NCBI GenBank assembly: GCA_028641055.1 | Contig: CM054061.1 | Location: 58,822,825 to 58,886,824, forward strand | From: Alopecurus myosuroides | Taxonomy: Eukaryota; Streptophyta; Magnoliopsida; Poales; Poaceae | Length of the DNA: 64,000 nt | Reading direction: 5' to 3' | Shown: in pieces, positions 10,406 through 22,298 of the stretch | Position numbering within the stretch: the first letter of the stretch is position 1 | Layout of the letters: every line of letters begins with the position of its first letter | Program-made: the position numbers and the translations under genes | Notes under the pieces: model-generated | Told to the model about the DNA's origin: nothing | Databases searched by the model: none | The model's input: the letters and a program-made list of their open reading frames with translations, nothing else

Positions 10406-10649
10406 CAACCACAAGCCCTGCCCCCAGCAGGAAACCAAAACGCAATGCTAGCTGCTCTACCAGCGCCACCCGCCCCAAATCAAGGAGCCAACGGGTACCC
10501 GAACCCAGCAGGACTCTTAGGCATGATATAAAAGGTATGTCCATCACGCAGAGCTCAGAAGACAAACACACGACAACTATGTATGGCTGTGCAAACTCCA
10601 CCTACAAGAACTGAGTATCTGAAGATGGCAGAACAACTGATACTTTTTC

Positions 10650-12860
10650 CAAGGAAGACCACCCTCCGCGAGTCTATCGACCAGGACATGCCGCACTTGT
10701 CATACAAGCACAAATTGGCAATTACGAGCTGGCTCGCGTGTTCATAGACGGAGGCAGCGGCATCAACATCATCTATGCATACACGCTCCGTCGTATGAAC
10801 AAGAATATGGATGGACTCGCGGAATCAGAGACATCCTTCCACGGGATAGTTCCAGGAAAAGCAGTCCGTCCACTCGGAACAATCAACCTGGAGGTGGTGC
10901 TAGGCAACCGAAGTAATAACAGGCGAGAATTTCTTGATTTCGAAGTCGTCGATTGGCCCTCACAGTACCACGCCATTCTTGGTCGAACGACGTTCGCCAG
11001 ATTCATGGCAGTACTGCATTACGCATACTTGAAGCTCAAGTTACCTGGAGAATATGGCACAATCACCATCGACGGCGATTTTCAAAAGTCCAATAAATGC
11101 GACATCGAATTCAACGAGATTGCTCAATCTTTCAGGATGCAGGAAGAACTAGAGGAGATAGCAAAAACCACGGATCACTCCGTGATGCCTCTCACCAAGA
11201 AGAACGCTCCAGAGATCGAATTCAACACAAATAGCGGTACCCGCAAGCATCAAGTACACCCGACGGATTCTGCGAAGACGGCGATGGTGTCCACCACCCT
11301 CTCGCCAGCATAGGAAGGCGCGCTCATCGAGCTCCTCCGTGAGTACTGGGAAATTTTCGCCTGGCAGCCTTCAGATATGCCAGGGATACCCAGAGAGTTC
11401 GCCGAGCACTCACTCGAATTCTTCAAAGACGCTAAGCCTAACAAGCAGACTACCCGAAGGTTCCCAGAGCCCAAACAAAAAGCACTCGGAGAAGAAGTAA
11501 ACAGACTACTCGCTGCAAAATTTATTCGCGAGATAATTTTTTTCACCTGGTTAGCAAACCCGGTGCTGGTTCCGAAGAAAAATACCAACATCCTTCGCGT
11601 GTGCATCGACTACACGTCGTTGAATAAACACTGCCAAAAGGATAACTTTCCCCTGCCACGAATCGATCAGATCGTGGACTCTACAGCAGGTTGCCAATGC
11701 CTCTCTTTTTTGGACGCCTACTCAGGCTATAATCAGATCAGAATGAAGAAGGAAGACGAGGAGAAGACGGCGTTTATAACCCCCCACGGTGTTTACTGCT
11801 ACATGACAATGCCCTTCGGGCTGAAAAACGCAGGCGCAACATATCAGCGCTGCATGCAAAAATGCCTCGCCAAACTCATTGGCAAGAACGTGCAAGTGTA
11901 CGTTGACGACATCGTCATCAAGTCTCGAGTGGAAAATACGCTCCTCGACGATATTAGAGAAACATTCGACGCGTTGAACGCATACCGAATCAAGCTCAAC
12001 CCGACCAAATGTGTCTTTGGCGTCCCTGCAGGACAACTTCTCGGGTACCTGGTCTCCGCTCGAGGGATTGAAGCTAACCCGGAGAAAATCCAAGCAATCC
12101 TGACAATGAAGGAGCCAACCAATCTCCATGGTGTGCAGCAGCTCGCAGGACGACTAGACGCCCTAAGCAGATTCATTGCGAGGTTAGGCGAGCAATCATT
12201 ACCTTTCTACAAGTTGCTGAAGAAAACGGATAAGTTCGAGTGGACACCCGAAGCACAGAAGGCATTCGCAGACCTCAAGCGAGCATTGCAGAGCAGGTGC
12301 GTCCTGGCAACGCCACAAGAACGGGAGCCACTGTTCCTCTACCTAGCCGCAACAAATCAAGTCATTAGCACAACAATCGTGGTCGAACAGCCGGAGGAAG
12401 GAAAGGCGTTCGGTATCCAAAGGCCAATATATTACATCAGCGAAGTGCTTTCGCCCTGCAAACAGAGATATCCCCATTACCAGAACTCGCGTACGGTGTG
12501 GTGTTCACAGCCCGAAAGCTCAAACATTACTTCCAGGAACACACCATCACGGTTGTAAACGACGCATCGCTGGGTACTATCATGAATAACCTAATGGCAT
12601 ATGGAAGAATTGCAAAGTGGAGTATCGAGCTCGGCGTCTGGGAAATCGTATATACAAGTCGCAAGTCTATCAAATCACAAGTGCTCGTGGAGTTCCTAAG
12701 CGAGTGGACAGAACTACAAACACCAGGCACCCAGAGTATACAAGCAACTGGATACTGTATTTCGATGGATCAAAGAGAAACGAAGGAGCCGGAGCTGGGG
12801 TAGTCTTAATATCCCCGAGAGGTGACAAGTTACAATACGTCCTCTGATTGGACTTTCCAC
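10650..12860 (+). pseudogene. pol: Tat element protease, reverse transcriptase and RNase H (broken)
   Basis: An aspartic-protease-like segment (ARVFIDGGSGINIIY, about 10730) is followed by a stop at 11311-11313 and then, in the same frame, the RT. RT motifs present are YSGYNQIRM, MPFGLKNAGATYQR and the catalytic YVDD (11899-11910). Frameshifts near 12480 and 12730 move the reading to the RNase H segment (NWILYFDGSKRNEGAGAG), and a stop lies at 12845-12847. RNase H continues as NNDAEYEGLL and GDSNLLVQQ. Order and motifs are typical of Gypsy. Confidence 0.9.
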
Positions 12861-13289
12861 CCGACGACCCGGCGTCAAATAATGATGCGGAGTACGAAGG
12901 CCTCCTACATGTCATGAAGATGGAGATTGCATGCGGAGCAACCCGACTGATGATCTATGGAGATTCAAACCTCCTAGTGCAGCAGACAATGAAAGAGTGT
13001 GACGCCATTGCAGAAAACATGGTTGCCTATCGAGACATGTACAACCTACTCGAAGGAAGTTTCCAAGGGTGCGAACTAAACCACATTGCGCGATCCAGCA
13101 ACGAAGAAGCGGATAAATTGGCAAACATGGGTTCTACAAACACACCCATACCGCCTGGAATATACTTCGAAAAGATGATAAAACGATCAGTCAAAGTCAA
13201 AAAAGCATCAGAAGCACCAGAGATATTGGAGACAGAGGTCAGCCTGCAAGCTGCTATGATTGAGGTTACCCACAACATCTCAAGACAAG

Positions 13290-14544
13290 TTTTTCTGGTC
13301 GAGCCAGTTTGGACGCAGAAATACCTCGACTACTTTTCCAACAAACAGTTCCCAGCAGATATTCGCGAGGCTAGACAGATAGTACGACGTAGCAAAGCCT
13401 TTCGGGTACTCAATGGAGAACTGTACAAACAGAGCATATCCGGAATATTACAAAGATGCATAGCACCTGAGGATGGCAAGGAACTACTACGGGATATCCA
13501 CCAAGGAGATTGCGGACATCATGCTAACTGGAAGGCAATCGTGGGTAAAGCTTTACACGCAGCGTTCTACTGGCTCACAGCAACCAGGGACGCAAAGGAC
13601 CTAGTCGACAGGTGCAACGCATGTCAAAGATTTGCGCCCAAGCCACATGCCCCTGCCACTGAGCTTCACATGATCCCAATCGCCTGGCCCTTTGCGCAAT
13701 GGGGGCTAGACATGGTGGGACCTCTGAGAAAATCAACGCCCGGAGGATACACGCACTTGCTAGTTGCAGTCGACAAATTTACAAAATGGATAAGGCCATG
13801 CCAGCCACCTCAGCCAGCGCTCAATGCGCCGTCAAATTTCTTGACTCTATCGTCTGCAGATTTGGAATACCACACAACATCATCACCGACAACGGAAGCA
13901 ATTTCACAGCAAAGGAAACAGAGCAGTTCTGCGAGGAAAAGGGTATCTCCCTCGGTTTCGCCTCTGTGGCTCACCCGCAAATCAATGGCCAGGTCGAGCG
14001 GTCCAATGGATTGGTCTCGGCTGGAATAAAGAAACGGCTACTAGATCGACTGCACCCAGCAGCAGGACATTGGGCAGAAGAGTTACCTTCTGTACTATGG
14101 AGCCTACGCACGACCCCGAATCGATCAACAAACTACACACCATTTTTCATGGTATACGGAGCTGAAGCAGTCCTTCCCGAAGACGTCAAGTTCAACGCCC
14201 CACGAGTCGTCGCTTACAGCGAAGAAACCTCTAACAGTGCACTCGCGGAAGACGTGGATGCACTCGACGAGATACGTGACATTGCACTCGCAAGATCCGC
14301 GGTATATTAACAGTCGCTACGCAACTACCACAGCCGCCGTATACGCCACAGAGCCTTCGTGGCAGGAGATTTGGTGCTACGACTCAAACAGAAAGAAGGA
14401 CACAAGCTCGAACCACCATGGGAAGGACCCTTCATAATACACGAAGTTATCCCTGGTGGCGCTTATCGACTGAAGAACCCCGAGACCGGTGGCATCTACT
14501 CCAATCCATGGAATATTGCGCACCTTCGCAAATTTTATCCTTAG
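13290..14544 (+). pseudogene. pol: Tat element integrase (broken)
   Basis: A zinc-binding HHCC module (HQGDCGHHANW ... CNACQRFAPK, about 13497-13635) precedes the catalytic core: D in WGLDMVGPL, D in TDNGSNF, E in GQVERSNG. A frameshift near 13793 separates the first and second Asp. A stop at 14308-14310 precedes a C-terminal part (AGDLVLRL, GGAYRL) that ends at 14544. The function would be insertion of the element's cDNA, but this copy is inactive. Confidence 0.9.
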
Positions 14545-14818
14545 ATTATTCTACTCGACAAAATAAGGCTATTCTAGCCATGCTCTAGCTCGAAGACAAC
14601 ACATGACTTTTCAGTCATATTAATAAATTACATGGTTTCTCAACCATAGTTTCTCACGCCATTGATCTTTACATGCTAAATAACAGGTATACACCCCAAA
14701 CACACGGGGGCTACGCCTAACATAGCATTATTTAGAAAAGCAAGAATACAAACAAGGTCGGCACCTTTTACAGTTTCAAGACAACTATAAAAAGTAACAT
14801 GATACATACATCCTATAT

Positions 14819-17800
14819 TTACATACGGCGGCGAGCGTTTTCCTCGGCTAAAACCCGATCCACCTCTTCCGAGATCAATCGAATAATTTCCTCTGCTACA
14901 GGCCAAACAACTCTATAATGAGGAGTCATGTCGACTCGGCCATCAGGGAGCATGGCTACAGAGTTAAAATTCACCTCAGGATGCCACAATCGGACGAAGG
15001 AAAGCACTACTACGGACCCGCAGATCATTTGTTTGCAGACGCACTCGCGAATTTCTCCTTCTCGCCCGAAAGTTCTGAGGAGATGGCTCAAATCTTCGAG
15101 ACCCCTTTCCAGCGGATAGAAAGCAGAGTTCACAGCAATCAAAGTCTCGTGGCAGGAACTCACGAGCATCTTCGCCTGGATTACTCGATATTTTAAAGTA
15201 GCCAACACAAAGCCTCGACCACGATCGGACCAAAAGTTACTTGCATGGGGTTTTGAACTGCCAGCTTCATGAAGAATATGGTTCTCCACCCAATGTTTTT
15301 TACACCGATCGTCAGGCTGAACAACTGCGAAGAAAGCTACAGAGTCAAAGAAATAAAGAAGACACAGAAAGACTAGGGGGCTGAGATACTTACAAAGCAA
15401 ATCCTTGGCAACGGCCGCCAATTCATCCATCACAAGCTGCTCACGTTCAACCGCAAGTTTCTGTTTGGACTTGGCTACATCAGCCACCCCGCGCAGAACT
15501 TTTAGTTTGCGTTCACCATACGCAACACGGTCATGGAGGCCAGCAAAAGTGCTAACAGCAGCAACGAGCGGATCCAATCGTACAACAGATCCACTCGAAG
15601 ACTCCGCGGCAGCACCAATTTCCTGGAGGAAAACACAAAGGTTAAAGAAAGAGTTTCAGAATAACCCCACTCAAGAAAGTAAAACCACCTATTTAAACAG
15701 GTGCTCGGGGGCTACTCCCATCGGGAGAACTTCACGACAATCAATGCAAGGGAATCACAAAGCTCGAATATCAAAAGAACATTCTGATTAAAGGAAAAAG
15801 TATGAGAATACATCCCAAAGGTTCATTACATCAGGAAGAACAAGTTAAAATAAATCCTATCCTATGGAATCGCGGAAGTGCTGCCACTCGCAGCAGGTTG
15901 CCCCTTGCGACTGGCGCTAGCAAACAAGGCGGCCAACTTCCGAGCCAGGGCTTCAGCTAGCTCGCCAAAAGGACGAAGCGCTACCTTTCTGCCCGTGGAA
16001 GGATTGACGGGGAGACTCGAGTAAGCTTCATCCAAGCCTTCAACTCCATGCGCCAGCGCGAACTGAATAGCGGTCTTCGCCCCGCACTCTGACTGGGCAA
16101 CAGAGTAGGCCTGAAGGATGTCGTCCTCCAGAAAAACCTTCAGAAGACCGCCCAAAGTTGGCGGAACTGCCACTTTCACCAGAAGGCGCTCATGGAAGCT
16201 CCTCAGCATTTGGGTGGCATCGCCGATGAGGGAACCGATCCCATCCGCATGCCTCCGGGGCTGGGCGAGGGAATCCGTCACCGCATCCACTCGAGTGACC
16301 CCATGCAACTCTAGAGCGACGCCAAGGATATCTACAAAAAGCACTATCAGTTTCAAAGGCGGTTCAAGTTAACCATATAATGACAAAGGCAAGTAATACT
16401 TACTCGCGAAGTTCTGAGCTAAAGGACGGAGGAACTCGACAAGATCGTTGTCCTGTTTGGCGCCGGCTTCCTCCAATTTCTTCAAGGCGTCCTCAGCACC
16501 CGTGAGCTTCCCCTCGTAGTCAGCCGACTGCTTGCGAAGGGACTCAAGTTCCTTTCAAGCAGTCTCCAACTCAACCTCGAGGTTGTTCGCCCGAGTGATA
16601 GCGTCGGCCTTCTCAGCCTTCAGAACCTCGGCTTGAGCTGCACAAACAATAGATTTTAGAAACGAAGGAATTCGCACGACTGGAAAGGATAAAGAGAAAG
16701 CAGATCAAGTTTCCTCGGAGGAGTTGACCTTCCGAATCGAGTCGGTCGCGATCTGCCCGAAGGGTCACGCACTGGAAGAGAGCCGAAATCACGCGGTGGC
16801 CAACAGCCACGAGGGAATCAAGGAGAGCCTGCAAGACAAGGAAGAAATAAAATAAAAAAAAGATAGAAAAGTTTGAGCCTATTCATGACTGCACACACTC
16901 GTGAATAGCCTCGGGGGCTACTCCCATCGGGAGCACTGCCGTGCACCCGATAAATTGAAGAAAAGAAAAAGGCTTAAGTTCTTGAGCCTGTAGCCAATCA
17001 CACACGATTAACTACAGCCTCGGGGGCTACTCCCATCGGGAGCACTGTCGTGCACCCGATAAAATGAACGAAGTACAGAATGCAAAGGAAGATAACAAGG
17101 TTTACCTAGCCTTGAGCGAGGCAGAGAGGATCAGCCGAGCTGCCCGAAACTTCTTTCGAGGTCGAACCCCTAACCGCAAAGCTAGGGAGCTAATAGTCCG
17201 TGGCCGCAGCTGTGGGGATTGGACTCGGTGAGTTCTGGACGGTGCCTGCTGTTGGAGTCCCACCCGCAGCAGCAACTTCTTTCCTTCTTCGAGAGGAAGT
17301 GAAGAAGCAAACCGGCCAGGGCTGATGGATTGGAGGCTGTCATGAAGGAAAACGACAAGTGTCAGAAGAAACAAAAGAGAAACGTTCGACTAGAACAAGG
17401 AGGCAAAATCTTACTCGTCATCATCCTCATCGTCCAGCATATCCGCGTTCCAAGCGGTTTGGATTATCGGATGGGGAGCGAGAGGAGCGCACACACTTAG
17501 CGAGGTCGCGTGGAGAGGCTCCTTATCAGACGCTCCGCCAAGGGAGTTGTCCTTAGAAGTAGCCTCATCCCCCTCCGTCCGGCGGCGTTTGCGGTGCTGG
17601 AGATCACTACCCGATTCTTCCACGTCATCCGAGGAGTCATGCTCAGAACTCGATTTGGCTTCAGCGACGCTGGTGTCAGCAGGGACATCCAGGTTGCTCG
17701 CCAACAAGTCCGAGACTTCTTCACCGGAAACTGGCGGGTAGGAGGTGACCACCGCTAAACTCTACAAGAAGAGAAAGAAGAAGAAATTTAATCGACAAAC

Positions 17801-18821
17801 TTTGAAGCTAGAAAAAGAACTGAGACAATAGAAAATTTTAAACTTACTTCGGGTGGAGGAGGTTTCGAAGCCTCGAAAGCTGCGATAGAGCAGTCAGGGA
17901 AGGTCTCGCCCACTTTCAAGCTGGTGATAGCCGTGATTTTCTTCTCGAATTCAACATTCGAAAGTTCTTCGCGTCTCACGCGGCTGGGGTCTTCAACACC
18001 CTGGTACTCCCACATTGTGGAGGGCCTCTCCTGCGGGGGTTGGATCCTACGCTTGAGGAACACGCTCGCCAGGTGTAAGCCGTTCAGCACAACTCCTGCG
18101 GTTTGGTCACGAAGGGCAACCACCTTGCCGAGTAGCGGGGCGACGACTCAACCTTCTTCAGCTGAAAGATTGTGCGCCCAGGACTTCCGCCTCTTCAGGA
18201 CAGCGAACGGGTGGAACTCATGGACTCCACCCGCGCAGTTGTCGACGACGTAAAACCACTTCTTCCTCCATCCTTGCGTGGAGTCGATGAAGTGCATCGC
18301 GAAGTAGCAGTTGTCCGATTTGGTCTGGATTCCAAAGCCACCGGTGCGCAGCGGCTCTCCAGACTCAATCTCTACCCGCGATTTCTCGCGGAAGACACGC
18401 ACCTTGAAGAGGGCCTTCCAAAGGCCCCAGTGAGGGCGGATGCCCAAGAAGCACTCGCAAAAAATGATGAAGCACGAGATGTGCTGCACCTCATTTGGAG
18501 GCAGGTCGTGGAGCTGTATGCCATAGACATACAACAATGCCACAAGAAAAGGATGGAGGGGGAAGGAGAGCCCGCGCGAAACGTGATCCGCGAAGATCAC
18601 GCGTTCGCTCGCGCGAGGATTTGGTACTCTTCCTTCTTTCCGAGGCGAACGCGCTTCTCGGTCTCCGGCGGCAGCAGCCCCTCCCTCTGCATCTCCTTGA
18701 TGCTCTTGTTCGTCGTGTTGGGTGAGCGTCAGTCGCCTGACCGCGGTGCAGGTGGCGCGGGAGCTTCCTCCGTCGCCCTCGAAGAAGAAGCAATGTTGCT
18801 GCGCTTCTTGCCTCCCGCCAT
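14819..18821 (-). pseudogene. Antisense gene of the Tat element (gypsy-type 'Transposase_28' protein)
   Basis: Open segments lie on the strand opposite to gag-pol: 18903-18148, 18123-17788, 17752-17411, 17374-17102, 16356-15862 and 15577-14819. The probable start is ATG at 18821 (MAGGKKRSNIASSSRATEE); a stop about 30 codons in and a frameshift then separate it from the main domain. That domain (RVIFADHVSRGLSFPLHPF, LHDLPPNEVQHISCF, FFCECFLGIRP-like, KWFYVVDNC) resembles the 'putative gypsy type transposon' domain PF04195. Gaps between segments look like introns. Extra antisense genes are known in Tat elements, but their role is not known. The C-terminal segment ends VDRVLAEENARRRM. Confidence 0.7.
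15700..17060. repeat. Dispersed repeats resembling the polypurine tract
   Basis: 'ctcgggggctactcccatc' followed by 'gggag' occurs near 15702, 16912 and 17020. The last two share a further ~30 bp (gcactgccgtgcacccga) and are about 108 bp apart. The true polypurine site at 20063-20075 carries the same CTCGGGGGCTAC core next to the 3' LTR. Confidence 0.8.
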
Positions 18822-19214
18822 GGATGCTGGTGCGAGTTTGCAGAGAGAGAGAGTTGGGCGCGAGGAAGACGAAGGCTGGAAGTAAATGACGGGAACTTTT
18901 CACCGTTTACCTAAGGGCCACATTTATACACAGGGCCGCTTAATCCTAGCCTTCCATCAAGCAACGTGGCGCCCATCGCAGTTGCCACGGGGGGAGGTGA
19001 AACGAAAGGGCGGCGGAAGCTGTTTCATGCCACGATCCCAACAGTGGATCGTGCGCAATTACTGCGTGCAGTTTTGCGTAAAAACCGGGAACGACGTCTC
19101 GTTTCCGGTCAAAAAGCTGACAAGGTGGGCCAGCACCTCTGCTCTCGCTCCGTCACGTCCCATCGGGAGGATAAAGTGCGCCGTGACGTCATAGCGCACA
19201 TCATCAAGCCCAGA

Positions 19215-19445
19215 ATTCCTTCGGATAAATGTCCTAAACACGAAAATACTTCGTATGGGCGAATCAAGACGCAAAAACTCATTCGCATAAAGCTCCAAAC
19301 ACGAAATAACTTCGTATGGACAAAACTGTGGCGCGAAGATTCTCTCGCATAAAGGCACCAGATACGAAATTTCTTTTGGAATGGGCATGATGAAATTTCC
19401 AAACACGAAAACTCTTTCGTATGGAAGGAAGACTACAAAGCAGAA
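19215..19445. repeat. Degenerate tandem repeat, about 60-70 bp unit
   Basis: The pair ACACGAAAA ... TTCGTATGG recurs at about 19237, 19298 and 19401, with a decayed form at 19364. It lies between the antisense gene and the 3' LTR of the Tat element, where its antisense promoter might sit. No function is shown. Confidence 0.65.
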
Positions 19446-20075
19446 AGCACTTTGTGTGCAAAATCAAAGGAGAAGATTCACTCAAAATATCTCCAGACAA
19501 AAACCTGCTAGTGTGTAGCTCCTACCACTCGATCATACGATGTACACACATCAATCTCCCGGGTCGTTCGGCCGACTAGGCACATCCGGATGCCGTATTT
19601 CTTTTGAATACGAAGGTAAGACCCCAAAGATCTCTCTTGAGGGCCTGGAATCGCACTCAAGCTGCGTCCTCCGGTAAATTCCGTGTCAACAACACGAAGA
19701 AAAATCCTAGCGGACGCGCCGGGTACCCCTTTAGGTTAAATTCGCCTCGGTAAGACCTCAACGGCCCAGTCGCAATGATCACCTCGCCGGATTCGAGTCG
19801 GAGGTCTCGAATTTGTGTAGCCCAGAACTGTTTTTTCCCTAGATGCAATTAATTGGCCCTGAGCTTTCGGGAGAGCCTAACAACTGAGCCGCATCCTTCT
19901 GCGAAAATATCCAACAAGGCACATTTACCACTCGATGCTCGAGTACAGAGGCGCATCGCACACAGGGTATACACCCTCAAAACCTGGCGATTGAATAAAC
20001 CAATCGATGAAATCAAGAACGAACTCTGAGTGCTCACCCGACTGATTCTCAATCGACTAAGCACTCGGGGGCTAC

Positions 20076-20567
20076 TAACGAAGGGATGGATCCTAGGCCT
20101 GTCGGGTATGCCTACCCGGTCTCAGGCCCACGGCCCAGGCTCTAAAGGAGGCATCGCGTACAGTTCTAGAAGGCCCAATTGAAGCCCACCCGCAATGGCT
20201 TGCGGATTAAGATAGGAAACTTGTAACCGACATAGGGTTAGAGTTTGAGTCCTACCCGGGTATGGTTTGAGACCTGGCCATCTATATAAGGCCAGGAGAA
20301 CCACCGGGAGAGGACCAAGGAATACCGCACCATCAAGCCTTGAGCTCGAGATCGTACTCTCGACTTGAGCAATCCCCCATTGTAACCGATCTATTCGTAA
20401 ATACAGATCGACAGAGACAGGAGTAAGGGTTTTACCTCTACGAGGGCCCCGAACCTGGGTAAATCGTGTCCCCTGTCTAGCCGACGATTGTCACCAGCGC
20501 CTACACGTTCTCCTAATCGAAACCCTATGAGTTCACCCGAGGGACTTGTTGAGATGCAGATTCGACA
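20076..20567 (+). repeat. 3' LTR of the Tat element
   Basis: It matches 7601-8092 over its full length with about 12 substitutions and no length change. The polypurine site CACTCGGGGGCTAC lies directly before it. Confidence 0.95.
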
Positions 20568-22262
20568 GCCTCGACTGCTGCTTCCTCGACGAATGTCCTC
20601 CACTCGACGTGGGTGCGTCTCTATGGACTCCCGGATGAGGCGAGGCCGATGGGGGTCCTGGAGCTCCTTTCTCAGGCTCCTGGCAGGGTGGCGGAGATCG
20701 ATGAGGATTCTCTTGCTGGTTCCGGCGCTGTTTGCATGCAAGTTCTTTGCCTGGACCTGAGCCTACTTCCTGGCCTCCTGCCACCCATCTACTTTGGTGG
20801 TCGGGGCGGGAACGAGGGGGCGACGGTGAGAGTGGAGCTGGACGGTGACCGACCCCTCTCTCCCCCGCCCTCTCGTCCTACTGGAGGTCCCTCTAACCAG
20901 GATGGCGACTCCACCGAGGAGGACTCCTTGGATGACGATGACGGCTCCCCTGGCGCGAGGCGTTCCCCTGAGTCGGATCCGTCGGCTGATGCTCCTCCGC
21001 CTGAGACCACGGCACCCCACGCTACCTCGCCGTCTCAGCCTGCGGTGGTGGGCGCTGGCGACTCTGCGCCGGTACCCAGGGATGGCGCGCCGACCAAGCT
21101 CCCTTTCTCCCAATACGGCTCCAAATTCGGTCTGCAGGGCCTCGACGCGGCTACTCTGGGGTTGGGCGGTGGGAAGCAGGAGGAGGACTGTGTGAGCGTG
21201 GGGATGGAGGTGGCCCCGCCGTCGTCCTCTCGCTCCGGGAGGGCCCTCTGCCACACCCTCTCCCCGGGCTCCTCCCCCACCTCCCCGGCCGGGTCTCCTC
21301 CTCTGGTCCCGGCGACCCCGGCCTCGGGCTCCAGCGAGCAGGTCATAGTCTTCCCCGACACTCCTGTGACCGCCTCTCAGGCGCCCTCGCAGCGCTCCTC
21401 TAGGCAGCCTGCTCAGCCCTCCCGCTGCAGTGCCCGGCTGGCGCTTGCCAGGGTGGGTCTGGACGGGCCCGTGCCTACTGTGGAGGCGCAGGCGATCCAG
21501 CTGACCGCGTCCCGCCGTGGCTTATCAGGTACGTCGTGATCCAATCCATGTTCCCCGTCTTCAGGCTCTAGATTTTCGGTTGTCGATGAGGTCCCTTTGG
21601 ACCATTTGGCTCAGGTTGCCGCGGATTGTGGGGTGGTGTTCCGAGGGGAGAAAGGCCCCCGGCTTGAGCAGATTGCCGCGCTTAAGGCAAAAGAGATCTA
21701 CGAGGGGGCCTGGCCGCTGCCCGAGCTCAGACGGAGCTTGGGGAGTCGGCGGCCCCCGCCTCGGATTCTCCGATGCAGACAGCACCGGGCCCGAATAGCA
21801 GTACTCACAGGGACCCGAGTGGGACGGACGTCATCGCTGTGGTTGCTCAGACGAGGCGACCGCGCGGGCGACCCCCCAAGGTCCCCAAGACTTCGTCACG
21901 GCCCTCGACCTCTGGTAAGGCTCGATCTGTCCCCCGGAAGGGGACAACCGCCGACATTGTTTCCCAATGAATTGCCCTATACGGTCGTTCATATGGAACA
22001 TGAGGGGGTTCGGGCGCGAGGGATCGTCGAGACAGCTAAGCGAGTACATGCGGCGTGAATTGGTGGATATAGTGGGGCTCCAAGAAACGATTAGGCAGGA
22101 CTTCTCTATCCACGAGTTACAGCGTCTTAGTCCCTTCAAATTTTCTTGGCAATGGCTGCCAGCTACGGGACACTCAGGCGGGATCCTCCTAGGTGCCAAG
22201 GAGGATACCTTTGAGGTTGAGGACATGGATTGCGGGGACTTCTTTGGAAATCATGTTGCTTA
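20568..22262 (+). mobile_element. LINE 1, right fragment (ORF1 C-terminus and start of ORF2)
   Basis: It resumes at the duplicated GCCTC the frame left at 7600: TWVRLYGLPDEARPMG and AEIDEDSLAGSGAV are typical of DUF4283-type LINE ORF1 proteins. A long Pro/Ser/Asp-rich linker follows. There is a stop at 21537-21539 and a frameshift near 21710. ORF1 ends ...GTTADIVSQ at TGA 21968-21970. ORF2 begins at ATG 21967, an ATGA overlap. ORF2 starts SFIWNMRGFGREG and VGLQETIRQDF, the apurinic endonuclease domain, and is lost after about 22262. RT and tail are absent. Confidence 0.8.
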
Positions 22263-22298
22263 CCCATAGACGTACCTCTCTATCCGTGCCCGCCCGAT

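Larger units (their letters stand above)
7601..20567 (+). mobile_element. Complete Gypsy LTR retrotransposon, Tat-like lineage, 12,967 bp
   Basis: Two 492-bp LTRs (7601-8092, 20076-20567) differ at about 12 positions and the whole is flanked by GCCTC (7596-7600 and 20568-20572). Domain order gag, protease, RT, RNase H, integrase makes it Ty3/Gypsy. About 5.5 kb between integrase and the 3' LTR holds a gene on the opposite strand, a layout known from the Tat lineage. Several frameshifts and stops break gag-pol, so this copy cannot move alone. It is inserted into ORF1 of a LINE. By eye the LTR difference is about 2.4%, roughly 0.9-1 million years at the usual grass rate of 1.3e-8 per site per year. 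Confidence 0.95.

Noticed and set aside
20763..21254. Long minus-strand frame opposite LINE 1 ORF1
   Set aside because: Shadow of the Pro/Ser/Asp-rich ORF1 linker.
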